Of a stretch of 64,000 nt of DNA, positions 52,866-61,262 are shown in pieces. The notes below the pieces were generated by a model. It had not been told where the DNA came from, did not search any database, and saw only the letters and a program-made list of their open reading frames with translations. The first letter of the stretch is position 1. The number at the start of each line of letters is the position of its first letter. The stretch comes from Labrenzia sp. VG12 (GTDB lineage Bacteria > Pseudomonadota > Alphaproteobacteria > Rhizobiales > Stappiaceae). The position numbers and the translations under genes are program-made. The stretch spans positions 496,001 to 560,000 of the forward strand of contig NZ_CP022529.1 in NCBI RefSeq assembly GCF_002237595.1. Direction: 5' to 3'.

Positions 52866-53693
52866 ATGTGGAGGCCACACCGGTTCCGATTTCTCGTCGG
52901 CGCAGCGCTTCTCCTGCTGGCGCCTCTTCTGCCTGCCTCTGCACAGGAGAGGGTAGATGTTGCCCTGGTGCTGGCGGTCGACGTTTCCAGATCGATGTCA
53001 CCGGAAGAACTCCAGATTCAGCGCCAGGGATATGCTGCCGCGATTGCCAGTCCCGAGGTCGTGCGGGCCATCAACCTGGGCGAACATCGCCGGATTGCGC
53101 TGATGATGTTCGAATGGGCCAATGAAAGCCACGCCCGCGAGATCGTGCCCTGGTCGGTGATCGAGACGCAGGCGGACGCACAGGCATTTGCCGACAAGGT
53201 GCTGGAGGACACCACCTATGGTCAACGGCGGACATCGATTTCCGGCGCGATCCGGTATGCCTCCAAACTACTGGATGAAGCCCCCTATGTAGCAACGCGC
53301 CGGGTGATCGACATTTCCGGAGACGGCCCCAACAACCAGGGATCCCCCGTCACTCTGGCGCGCGATGCGGCGGTTGACCGTGGCTACGTCATCAATGGAC
53401 TGCCGCTGATGACCAAGGGCGGCATCGGTTTTCAGTTCAATATCCCGGATCTCGACGTGTATTACCGGCGCTGCGTCATCGGTGGCCCGACCAGTTTCGT
53501 GATCCCGGTGATCGAATGGGCACAATTTCCCGACGCCGTGCGCCGCAAGCTGATCCTGGAGATCGGGGGACGCATGCCTTACCAGCCGCCCAGGGTCATG
53601 AAAGCGCAGATCACGTTCGAGGAGCCTTATGACTGCCTTGTCGGCGAAAAGATCTGGCGGCGGCTACGAGAGCAGTATTTCTGGGATCCCTGA
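52866..53693 (+). CDS. DUF1194 domain protein (secreted von Willebrand A-like)
   Basis: 275 residues. Signal peptide 1-26 (RFLVGAALLLLAPLLPASAQE), then a vWA-like domain with the MIDAS-type DVSRSMSPEELQIQRQGYAAAI and YVATRRVIDISGDGPNNQG, a DUF1194 signature. It may bind a metal and a partner in the periplasm. The frame is open for 1.2 kb upstream, but ATG 52866 starts the signal peptide. Role unknown. Confidence 0.88.
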   Translation: MWRPHRFRFLVGAALLLLAPLLPASAQERVDVALVLAVDVSRSMSPEELQIQRQGYAAAIASPEVVRAINLGEHRRIALMMFEWANESHAREIVPWSVIETQADAQAFADKVLEDTTYGQRRTSISGAIRYASKLLDEAPYVATRRVIDISGDGPNNQGSPVTLARDAAVDRGYVINGLPLMTKGGIGFQFNIPDLDVYYRRCVIGGPTSFVIPVIEWAQFPDAVRRKLILEIGGRMPYQPPRVMKAQITFEEPYDCLVGEKIWRRLREQYFWDP

Positions 53694-53765
53694 TCCGTCG
53701 TTCCTGCGACCGAATACGTTTTTCGCCCAATTGGATTGTCTGGCGCTCTCGTCCAGACTGGCTCC

Positions 53766-55001
53766 ATGTCGGGAGAGCAAGACACTGGAAAGGGAAAGCT
53801 CAGGCGGGCACTGACCTTGCCCTGGCTTGTCTTCTACGGAGTCGGTGTCACGATTGGTGCCGGCATCTTTGCGCTGATCGGACAGGTTCTGGCACGCGCA
53901 GGTGACAACGCCCCGCTGGCGTTCCTGCTGGCGGGCCTCATTGCCGGGGTCACCGGCGTTTCCTATGCGGTCCTGATCAGACGCTACCCCAAGGCAGGCG
54001 GCGAGGCGGTGTTCGTCAATCGTGGTCTAGGTCCGGTCTTTGCGCGGGTTGCAGGATACGGCGTTGTGATGACCGGTATCATTTCAAGCGCGGTGATCGC
54101 CCTGGCATTTGCCGGCTATCTGGGGGCGCTGTTTCCTGTTCCCGAAACGCTGCTCGTTATGGCCGTGATCGTTTTATTGTCTGCGGTCGCCTGGTTCGGC
54201 GTGCGCGAAAGCGTGTTGTTTGCCGCGGCCATTACGCTTCTGGAACTCGGGGCGCTGATCGTTGTGATTGCATTCGGTGCGCCCTTGCTCGGAGATGCCA
54301 GGGCCGTTGCCATGACCTTCGTTCCCGAACAGGAGACGGTGGTCTATATGGGGATCTTGTCCAGCGGCATTCTGGCGTTTTTTGCCTTTATCGGCTTTGA
54401 GGACATCGTGAACATGTGCGAAGAGACGGTTGCCGCCGAAAGGACGGTTCCACGCGCTGTTTACTGGACCCTTGGCATCACGCTTGTGGTCTATGTCCTG
54501 CTTGCAGTCATTGCCGCGCTTGCGGCAGACAGGGAAGCCATCGTGACGTCGGGTGCACCGATGGCCCGACTGTTCGAGGCCGTTTCAGGTCACTCCGGAA
54601 AACCGCTTGCCGCAACTGCCGCCATTGCGATGGTCAATGGCATTCTGGTGCAGATCGTGATGGCCAGTCGCGTTCTCTACGGCATGGCGAATGAGGGGAT
54701 CGCCCCCATCTGGTTTGCAGGTGTCGATCCGGTGAGGCAGACCCCGGCAAGAGCGACGGTTTTTGTCGGTTCGGTGATCCTTGGCCTGGCACTGCTGTTT
54801 CCGCTGGTCCGACTGGCCGAAGCGACCAGTCTTATTACACTCAGCGTGTTTGCGCTGGTCAACACCGCCCTTTTTGCCCTTGCCAGGCGGAGCCCGGAAA
54901 GAAAACTGTCGCGAATGCGTTGGTGGGGGCTGTTCGGTGCGCTGCTGTGCCTGACGCTTGTCGGATTTCAGCTGCTAACGGGCCTGGCAGGATCGCATTG
55001 A
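53766..55001 (+). CDS. APC-family amino acid permease
   Basis: 411 residues with about 12 membrane spans. LTLPWLVFYGVGVTIGAGIFALIGQVLARAG is the conserved first-helix motif of the APC superfamily, and ILSSGILAFFAFIGFEDIVNMCEETVAAERTVPRAVYWTLGI the helix 6 region. ATG 53766 is the plausible start; the frame begins at 53736. Substrate unknown. Confidence 0.88.
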   Translation: MSGEQDTGKGKLRRALTLPWLVFYGVGVTIGAGIFALIGQVLARAGDNAPLAFLLAGLIAGVTGVSYAVLIRRYPKAGGEAVFVNRGLGPVFARVAGYGVVMTGIISSAVIALAFAGYLGALFPVPETLLVMAVIVLLSAVAWFGVRESVLFAAAITLLELGALIVVIAFGAPLLGDARAVAMTFVPEQETVVYMGILSSGILAFFAFIGFEDIVNMCEETVAAERTVPRAVYWTLGITLVVYVLLAVIAALAADREAIVTSGAPMARLFEAVSGHSGKPLAATAAIAMVNGILVQIVMASRVLYGMANEGIAPIWFAGVDPVRQTPARATVFVGSVILGLALLFPLVRLAEATSLITLSVFALVNTALFALARRSPERKLSRMRWWGLFGALLCLTLVGFQLLTGLAGSH

Positions 55002-55098
55002 CAGGACGGCGAAGAAGGCGGCACCAGGCCAGGGCAGCGGTCAGAGAGCGAAGCGACCTGACCGCCTTCTTCCTGGAGAATTTGCCTGGTGAAACGCT

Positions 55099-57132
55099 TT
55101 AGCCACGTCTGCGCCGGCGCCGGCGCTCACCACCGCCAGCTTCGCTTTCCACGAGTGTTTTTTTCTCCGGCAGTTCGATCGCACCGCGCAGGTTGGGGAA
55201 GGGGTCGACCTTGTTCGGCAGCGCCATCGCGTTGACGAAATGCTCCTGGAACTTCGGTTCCAGAGCCGTCTCGATCTTTTCGATATCCCGCACGGTCTGT
55301 TCGATTTCCCGGCGGTAACCGCGATTGAGCAGCGCCATGCGCGCACCGGTGCCAGCCGCGTTGCCGACACCTGAGACGCCTGCAAGCGGACAGTCAGGAA
55401 TCAGGCCAAGCACCATGGCATATTTGGGGTCGATATAGCTGCCGAAGGCGCCGGCCAGCCGGATCCGGTCAAGCCGGTAGGTGCCGAGCTTGTCCTGCAG
55501 CAGTTTGACCCCGGCATAGAGCGCGCCCTTGGCGAGCTGAATGGCCCGGATATCGGTCTGCAGGATCGAGATCTCGACGTCCTGGTCGGCAATCAGGTAG
55601 GAAAAGGTCCGGCCCCTGGACTGGACCCGGCTGGTCCGTGCCGCCATGGCGCCGTCGATGACGCCGTCCTCGGTGATGAGGCCGGCGAGATACATCTCCG
55701 CCACCGCCTCGATGATGCCGGAGCCGCAAATGCCGGTGACACCGACGCTGTCGACCTTTTCGGCAAAACCTTCTTCATCAGACCATTCGTCGACGCCAAT
55801 CACCTTGAACCGGGGTTCCAGCGTCTCCTTGTCGATGCGGATGCGCTCTATGGCACCGGGAGCAGCGCGCTGACCGGAGGAAATCTCCGCGCCTTCAAAA
55901 GCGGGACCAGTGGGCGAGGAGGCCGCCAGAAGGCGTTTCTTGCTGCCGAGGACGATCTCTGCGTTGGTGCCGACATCGACGAGCAGCGTGATCTCGTCGT
56001 GTTTGTAAGGGCTCTCGGCAAGGGTGGCTGCAGCTGCATCGGCGCCGACATGGCCTGCGATGCAGGGCAGCATGTAGACCCGCGCGCCCGGATTGAGCTC
56101 CAGGTCGAGATCGCGGGCGCTCAGCACCATCGCATCAGAGGCTGCCAGCGCAAACGGAGCGCCGCCCAGTTCCACCGGATCGATGCCGAGGAAAAGGTGA
56201 TGCATCACGGGGTTGCCGACAAAGGTGGCGTCGAGCACATCGCTGCGTTCGGCGCCGACATCGCCAACCAGCTTGCCGATCAGGGAATTGATCGCCTCAC
56301 GAACAGCCCTTGTCAGGTCCGGCAGCTTGGCCGGGTTCATCTGCACGTAGGAGACGCGCGACATCAGGTCTTCGCCAAAGCGGATCTGCGGGTTCGACGT
56401 GCCTGCCGACGAGACCGTCCGGCCATTTTGAAGATTGCAGAGATGGGCGGCGATGGTGGTCGATCCGATATCGACCGCAAGGCCGTAGACGGCGTTCTTT
56501 TCACCCGGCCAGAGCGCGACAAGTGTCGGCAATACACCCCGGTCCTGATGAATGGCCGCCGTGACGGTCCACTGTCCCTTGCGCAGGGTTGTTTGAACGG
56601 CCGGCAACAGGATCGGGTCGATGCACAGGTCGGCCAGCCCGGTCGCACTTGTCAGGGCTTCGCGCAGGCGGTCAATATCTCCGCGCGGCGTTTCCATGTC
56701 CGGCTCGTCAATGGAGACGGTGATCAGGGAAATTGCGCTGTCCGCATCGATCTGTCGGGCCTCGGCACGCTTGCGCACGACCTGTCGGTTGGTCTGGGCA
56801 TCGGTCGGGACATCGACAACGAGGTCACCGAGGATCTTCGCCTGACAGGAGAGGCGCCGGTGCGCCGGCAGGTTGCGCAGGCTGGCATAGCGGTTTTCAG
56901 CTTCCGTGGCCGCTTCCAGGTTTTTCGCAGCGCTGGTTAGGTTCTCCTTGGCGAAGGTGCCTTCGGAGACCGAGATCTGGCAGCGCCCGCATATCCCGCG
57001 GCCACCACAAACCGACTCGACATAAACCCCAAGAGAGCGGGCCGCATCAAGAAGCGGCGTTCCCACCGGGAATGTGCCCCTGCGTCCGCTCGGCTGGAAA
57101 ACGACTTTGGCGTGTCTGTCTGTCTCGGTCAT
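55099..57132 (-). CDS. Corrinoid protein reductive activator (RamA/RACo-like, 2Fe-2S plus ASKHA domains)
   Basis: 677 residues. An N-terminal plant-type 2Fe-2S ferredoxin domain (VESVCGGRGICGRCQISVSEG ... HRRLSCQAKI) with its Cys ligands, a linker, then an ASKHA ATPase domain: YGLAVDIGSTTIAAHLCNLQNG (phosphate-1), TLLVDVGTNAEIVLG, and IRLAGAFGSYIDPKYAM. It uses ATP to reduce inactive Co(II) corrinoid to Co(I). The protein ends in GGGERRRRRRRG, an unusual Arg-rich tail. It closes the corrinoid cluster, after a 213-base gap. Confidence 0.93.
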   Translation of the reverse strand: MTETDRHAKVVFQPSGRRGTFPVGTPLLDAARSLGVYVESVCGGRGICGRCQISVSEGTFAKENLTSAAKNLEAATEAENRYASLRNLPAHRRLSCQAKILGDLVVDVPTDAQTNRQVVRKRAEARQIDADSAISLITVSIDEPDMETPRGDIDRLREALTSATGLADLCIDPILLPAVQTTLRKGQWTVTAAIHQDRGVLPTLVALWPGEKNAVYGLAVDIGSTTIAAHLCNLQNGRTVSSAGTSNPQIRFGEDLMSRVSYVQMNPAKLPDLTRAVREAINSLIGKLVGDVGAERSDVLDATFVGNPVMHHLFLGIDPVELGGAPFALAASDAMVLSARDLDLELNPGARVYMLPCIAGHVGADAAAATLAESPYKHDEITLLVDVGTNAEIVLGSKKRLLAASSPTGPAFEGAEISSGQRAAPGAIERIRIDKETLEPRFKVIGVDEWSDEEGFAEKVDSVGVTGICGSGIIEAVAEMYLAGLITEDGVIDGAMAARTSRVQSRGRTFSYLIADQDVEISILQTDIRAIQLAKGALYAGVKLLQDKLGTYRLDRIRLAGAFGSYIDPKYAMVLGLIPDCPLAGVSGVGNAAGTGARMALLNRGYRREIEQTVRDIEKIETALEPKFQEHFVNAMALPNKVDPFPNLRGAIELPEKKTLVESEAGGGERRRRRRRG

Positions 57133-57345
57133 GGCTGCGATCTGTCACTACCGGTTTCAAACGTTGCGGGACCAGGCCCGCCGGAACTCCCCTCGAAAGG
57201 GGGTGCGGAAAACGTGCCTCCCGACACGCAAAACCCCTCCCGCTTGCGGGGAGGGGAAGTGGGGTGGGTGTCTCAACCGGAAAGCTGGAGAAAAACCACC
57301 CGGTTTGCGGAGGGGAGAGAACCGCAAACTGTGTTTGCTGTTGCG
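57133..57345. repeat. Intergenic inverted repeats between corrinoid-cluster genes
   Basis: CCCCTCCCGC (57234-57243) and GCGGGGAGGGG (57246-57256) form a strong hairpin; GTTTGCGG and CCGCAAAC (about 57303-57330) form another. These could be attenuating/mRNA-processing hairpins or REP-type elements that separate the activator from the methyltransferase genes. Confidence 0.5.
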
Positions 57346-58299
57346 TCAGCCGGCGCGCCGTGCCGCACGGCCACCACGGCGGCGACCGCCAGCAGCAGCT
57401 CCGCCTTCAGCGGGGGCAGCTGTCGCGCCGGCGGCAGCCGGCTGATGGTCGCGATAGGTCATGATCCATTCCTGGCAGTTCGGATCGGTGCCGTTCAGGA
57501 CGTTGGCGGCGCGGACGGCTTCCATTTCCTGCGGGCGGCACGGGTTCATGATCGCCGAGGTCATGCCGGCACCGATCACCATCGGGATGAAGCCTGCATT
57601 GATGCCGTGGCGATGCGGCAGGCCGAAGGAGATGTTGGACAGACCGCAGGTCGTGTTGACCTTCAGTTCCTCGCGCAGACGGCGGAGCAGACGGAACACC
57701 TGCTGGCCAGCCGTGCCCATGGCGCCGATCGGCATCACCAGCGGATCGACCACGATGTCATGGGCCGGAATGCCGTAGTCGGCGGCGCGCTCGACGATCT
57801 TTTTCGCAACATCGAAGCGCACATCCGGGTCTTCCGAAATGCCTGTTTCGTCATTCGAAATCGCAACAACCGGAACGTCGTATTTCTTGATCAGCGGCAG
57901 GATGGCTTCCAGCTTCTCTTCCTCGCCGGTCACGGAATTGACCAGCGGGCGCCCTTTGGCAACTTCCAGACCCGCCTGGATGGCGGCGGTCACGGATGAA
58001 TCGATGGACAAGGGAACGTCCGTAAGGTCCTGAACAATCTCGAGAGTCTTGACCAGTAGCGGTGGTTCAGTCTCGTTCGGGTTGACCGCGGTCACGCCGG
58101 CATTGACGTCAAGCATGGTGGCGCCGGCGGCGACCTGTGCCAGGGCGTCTGCCTTTACGGTCTCGAAATTGCCGTCAGCCATCTCGGCTGCCAGTTTCTT
58201 GCGGCCGGTCGGGTTGATCCGCTCGCCGATGACACAGAAAGGCTGGTCGAAGCCGATGATGATTTCCTTGGTCGCGGATGCGACAACGGTGCGGGTCAT
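57346..58299 (-). CDS. Methyltetrahydrofolate:corrinoid methyltransferase (MtgA/AcsE-like, pterin-binding)
   Basis: 317 residues. A DHPS-like TIM barrel: FCVIGERINPTGRKKLAAEM, ATMLDVNAGVTAVNPNETEPPLL, PLSIDSSVTAAIQAGLEVAKGRPLVNSVTGEEEKLE, VVAISNDETGIS, IVVDPLVMPIGAMG and TTCGLSNISFGLPHRHGINAGFI. It transfers the methyl group between a corrinoid protein and tetrahydrofolate. The last 35 residues are Ala/Gly/Arg-rich and not part of the barrel. Its ATG follows the MetF-like stop as TAAATG, indicating coupling. Confidence 0.93.
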   Translation of the reverse strand: MTRTVVASATKEIIIGFDQPFCVIGERINPTGRKKLAAEMADGNFETVKADALAQVAAGATMLDVNAGVTAVNPNETEPPLLVKTLEIVQDLTDVPLSIDSSVTAAIQAGLEVAKGRPLVNSVTGEEEKLEAILPLIKKYDVPVVAISNDETGISEDPDVRFDVAKKIVERAADYGIPAHDIVVDPLVMPIGAMGTAGQQVFRLLRRLREELKVNTTCGLSNISFGLPHRHGINAGFIPMVIGAGMTSAIMNPCRPQEMEAVRAANVLNGTDPNCQEWIMTYRDHQPAAAGATAAPAEGGAAAGGRRRGGRAARRAG

Positions 58300-59193
58300 T
58301 TATGCGCTCTCGTTGGCTGTCAGGGTTGAGGACGGGGTTTGAAAGGACCAGCTCCCGCGGCCATGCAGCCAGTCCGCGGTCTTCTGGATCCCGCCGAACG
58401 GGTAAACATGGATCTGGGCCAGCTGGGTCGTAGGCTGGCTGGTGACACGGGTTTCCAGCGGCTCGACCATGGTGGCCGGATCATAACCTGCCAGCATGGA
58501 GACCACGGCACCGCCGCGCTTCTTCAGGAAGTTCAGAGAGTTCTCGACACCGGCAAAGGCGGCATATTTCAGAAGCGTCGTCATCTTGGCCGGGCCGGCA
58601 ACGCCGACATGGACCGGGAACTGGTTGCCCCATTCACGCAGCTCGTCGAGCCACAGGCTGACCCGGTGCGGGTCGAAGCCGAACTGGGTGACAATGCGGA
58701 ATTCGGCATCGCTTTCAGCGGCGAGTTCGTGCTTGCGCATCAGGAACGACTTGATCACGTCCGGCTTGATGTCCGGCGCGCCTTCCGGGTGACCGGCCAC
58801 GGCAATCTTCTTGATGCCGAGCTTGTCAAAAAGACCGGTTTCCAGGAGGGCGACAGAGGAGGTGAGAGGACCGGCCTTGTCGGCTTCCCCTGCAATGGTC
58901 AGCACCTCGGTGGCACCGGCTTCCTGGGTCAGGCGCTTGATCCGGCGCTCGAAAGCCTCCAGAGACGGATAACGGCGGGCGGCCATGTGCGGCACGGCAA
59001 CCAGCTTGTTGTCGCGCAGGACGCGGGCGGCGTCGACAATCATGTCTTCGGGGCAGTTGCCGAGATCGGTGACATAGACCTGTGTGCCGGCCGGGATAGT
59101 CTGCAGTAGCTCGGTCTTTTCGACCACCTGCTTCGGCGACATTTCGGTGGAGGCGGGTAGCCGCCCGTTTTCCAGCAGGCGCTGCTCAGTCAT
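58300..59193 (-). CDS. Methylenetetrahydrofolate reductase-like protein (MetF family)
   Basis: 297 residues with a TIM barrel: QVYVTDLGNCPEDMIVDAARVLRDNKLVAVPHMAARRY, VLTIAGEADKAGPLTSS, KIAVAGHPEGAPDI, RIVTQFGFDPHRVSLWLDELREWGNQFPVHVGVAGPAKMTTLLKYAAFAG and QIHVYPFGG. It should interconvert methyl-THF and methylene-THF, the oxidative step after corrinoid demethylation. ATG 59193 has GGAGG 8 bases upstream and overlaps the previous stop by 8 bases. Confidence 0.88.
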   Translation of the reverse strand: MTEQRLLENGRLPASTEMSPKQVVEKTELLQTIPAGTQVYVTDLGNCPEDMIVDAARVLRDNKLVAVPHMAARRYPSLEAFERRIKRLTQEAGATEVLTIAGEADKAGPLTSSVALLETGLFDKLGIKKIAVAGHPEGAPDIKPDVIKSFLMRKHELAAESDAEFRIVTQFGFDPHRVSLWLDELREWGNQFPVHVGVAGPAKMTTLLKYAAFAGVENSLNFLKKRGGAVVSMLAGYDPATMVEPLETRVTSQPTTQLAQIHVYPFGGIQKTADWLHGRGSWSFQTPSSTLTANESA

Positions 59194-59488
59194 GTTCCGT
59201 TCCTCCACTTGCAAGCAAGGTCTTCAGTCGCTCTTTTGGATAAGCGGCGACAAGGTCGTCGAGCGCCGTATCCGCTTCCGTTTCCAGATCGTCAGAGACA
59301 TCGACAGGATCGGTGCGGCGCCACTCCGCCATATAGGCGTCGCTGTCCTTGGCCCCGATCCGCATCGCACAGGCATCGATCGCTTCCATGAACATGGCCG
59401 GCAGCTCCCGACGGGCCGACTTGCGTCCCTTTTTCACCAGGATCTGAGCCGGGATGTCCCGCCAGTAAACGATGATTTTCTGCGCCAT
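59186..59488 (-). CDS. PF13769 ('virulence factor' domain) protein
   Basis: 100 residues: AQKIIVYWRDIPAQILVKKGRKSARRELPAMFMEAIDACAMRIGAKDSDAYMAEWRR is the diagnostic block. The Pfam name is historical; the family recurs in alphaproteobacterial corrinoid methyl-transfer clusters beside MetF-like and methyltransferase genes, and its function is unknown. ATG 59488 is used; the open frame reaches 59557. Its stop overlaps the MetF-like start. Confidence 0.85.
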   Translation of the reverse strand: MAQKIIVYWRDIPAQILVKKGRKSARRELPAMFMEAIDACAMRIGAKDSDAYMAEWRRTDPVDVSDDLETEADTALDDLVAAYPKERLKTLLASGGTEHD

Positions 59489-59601
59489 AGTCTCTTCTTC
59501 CTCCGAAGACCCATGTTTGCCGGAAGCCACGATTTCCGTTTCGCCTGATAGCGGCATCAGCGCGTGAAAAACCGACCTCGCATCAGTCGATTTTGCGACA
59601 G

Positions 59602-60249
59602 TCAGTCGTTGGCCCTGCCGCCGACAAACGGAGCCAGCAGACCATAACCGGTTCGCGTCATTTCAAAGGCCAGGCCGAGGCGCTCTGCGGCCCGGCGGGC
59701 GGCGGCCTCCAGCTCCGGATCGTCTGTCTGGGCCATATAGAGAACGCGGGTGTAATGGCCGAAATACATGTCTCTGAGATGCGGGTGCCAGTCGAGTCCG
59801 AGAGGCTCGATCACCATGGTCTGGAAATGGCGCGCCAGAAAATCGGTCAGGTAGAAGGTCCCAAGCTGGTCTTCTTCCAACTGGTCGAAGGCTTCGATCC
59901 CGGTGAAGAAGGCATAACAATGGGCGCCCTCGATGCGGCGAGCGCCGGTTTCTTCCAGTACAACGTCCAGCAATCCGCCTGTGCCGCAATCGCCATAGGC
60001 GACCAGAATGTCGGAATAGACATCGCGGTTCATTGAGATGACGCGGCGGACTTCGTCGGGGATCTTGTCAGGGGTGTTGTGCAGCTGGGCCGGCAGGCAG
60101 GTCAGGTCGACATGGTCGAGCTGATTGGCCTTGCGGATCGCGATGATTTCGCGGGCCAGTGCGCCGCAGGCAATAACGAGGACGCGGCCGATCTTGTCGT
60201 TCGCGTCCCCTTCGGTCTCGATCGGAAAGAGAGGCTCGCCCGCCCGCAT
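59602..60249 (-). CDS. DUF1638 protein
   Basis: 215 residues. VLVIACGALAREIIAIRKANQLDHVDLTCLPAQLHNTPDKIPDEVRR, ILVAYGDCGTGGLLDVVLEETGARRIEGAHCYAFFTG and YLTDFLARHFQTMVIEPLGLDWHPHLRDMYFGHYTRVLYM match DUF1638, with several conserved Cys/His that could bind a metal. The family lies beside methyltransferase/corrinoid genes, role unknown. ATG 60249 is set by GGGAGG 8 bases upstream; a GTG at 60270 is in frame. It is 27 bases from the corrinoid protein gene. Confidence 0.9.
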   Translation of the reverse strand: MRAGEPLFPIETEGDANDKIGRVLVIACGALAREIIAIRKANQLDHVDLTCLPAQLHNTPDKIPDEVRRVISMNRDVYSDILVAYGDCGTGGLLDVVLEETGARRIEGAHCYAFFTGIEAFDQLEEDQLGTFYLTDFLARHFQTMVIEPLGLDWHPHLRDMYFGHYTRVLYMAQTDDPELEAAARRAAERLGLAFEMTRTGYGLLAPFVGGRAND

Positions 60250-60276
60250 GTCGGCAGCCTCCCGAAACACCGTTCG

Positions 60277-60981
60277 TCAGCCTCTGTTTGCAAGCTGGTT
60301 GTGGCGGCGGGCGATGAGGTCCTTCGCCATTTCCACGGCGACGGCGGCGTCACGGCAATATCCGTCGGCACCAACCGCTTCGCCGAATTCCTCGTTGAGA
60401 GGAGCACCGCCAACGAGCACGATATAATCGTCGCGCAGGCCCTTGGCCTTCATCTCGTCGATGACGACTTTCATGTAGGGCATGGTCGTGGTCAGAAGCG
60501 CGGACATGCCGAGAATGTCCGGCTGGTGCTCTTCCAGCGCGGCGAGGTAGTTTTCGACCGGGTTGTTGATGCCGATGTCGATCACTTCGAAGCCGGCGCC
60601 TTCCATCATCATGGACACAAGGTTCTTGCCGATGTCGTGAATGTCGCCCTTGACGGTGCCGATGACCATCTTGCCGACTTTCGGGGCACCGGTTTCGGCC
60701 AGCAGCGGCCGCAGGATGCCCATGCCGGCCTTCATGGCGTTGGCGGACAGGAGCACTTCCGGCACGAACAGGATGCCATCGCGGAAGTCGATGCCAACGA
60801 TGCGCATGCCTTCGACCAGCGCCTTGGTCAGGATGTCGTAGGGAGCCCAGCCACGCTCAAGAAGGATGTTGACCGCGTCCGTGATTTCTTCCTGAAGACC
60901 GTCATAGAGGTCGTCATGCATCTGTTCGACAAGTTCGTCGTCGGACAGGGAGGCGAGATCGATATCTTCTTCGTCAGACAT
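60277..60981 (-). CDS. Corrinoid methyl-carrier protein (MtbC/MtgC-like)
   Basis: 234 residues: an N-terminal helical cap (DGLQEEITDAVNILLERGWAPYDILTKALVEGMRIVG; VPEVLLSANAMKAGMGILRPLL) and a B12-binding Rossmann domain with GTVKGDIHDIGKNLVSMMM (base-off DxHxxG), GMSALLTTTMPYMKVVI and YIVLVGGAPLNEEF. It carries the methyl group as methyl-Co(III). It is the first gene of the cluster after the fhs terminator and follows a candidate structured leader. Confidence 0.96.
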   Translation of the reverse strand: MSDEEDIDLASLSDDELVEQMHDDLYDGLQEEITDAVNILLERGWAPYDILTKALVEGMRIVGIDFRDGILFVPEVLLSANAMKAGMGILRPLLAETGAPKVGKMVIGTVKGDIHDIGKNLVSMMMEGAGFEVIDIGINNPVENYLAALEEHQPDILGMSALLTTTMPYMKVVIDEMKAKGLRDDYIVLVGGAPLNEEFGEAVGADGYCRDAAVAVEMAKDLIARRHNQLANRG

Positions 60982-61203
60982 GGGGTAGCTCCACCAGGGC
61001 GCGCCACAAGCGCGTAAGGGCCATCAATTAAGGAAAAACCTTATGCCTCAAGCCGGTTTTGCCGATATCTCCAAAGCGACACGGCAAGTCGCTTACGCGA
61101 CAGGGGAGCGATACCGGCAACTTTGTGAAAAAGTGTGAGCCGAGTCGGGAAAGATTTGTAGCTGTCTAAACTTACGGGGGGCAGAGCGGCAGCCCGATCG
61201 CCG
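60982..61203 (-). promoter_or_regulatory. Leader of the corrinoid operon with candidate structured RNA
   Basis: Within the 222-base gap, TGCCGATATC (61060-61069) and GATACCGGCA (61110-61119) can pair over 10 bp (one G-U). Inside, GTCGC/GCGAC (61088-61092/61097-61101) can form a hairpin that competes with AGCGAC/GTCGCT (61075-61080/61088-61093). It also holds AAGG/CCTT arms around AAAAA at 61031-61042. No cobalamin or other known riboswitch consensus is recognised. The promoter of the operon must be here. Confidence 0.45.
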
Positions 61204-61235
61204 AAAAGAAAAAGGGCGGATCTTGCGATCCGCCC
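61204..61235 (-). terminator. Rho-independent terminator of fhs
   Basis: On the minus strand GGGCGGATC/GATCCGCCC form a perfect 9-bp stem around GCAA, followed by TTTTTCTTTT. It separates fhs from the corrinoid cluster. Confidence 0.92.
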
Positions 61236-61262
61236 GAGTTAGCTGTTCTGGTCCGGACGAGA

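Noticed and set aside
60982..61203. Cobalamin riboswitch upstream of the corrinoid genes
   Set aside because: The B12 box consensus is absent, although other structured elements are present.
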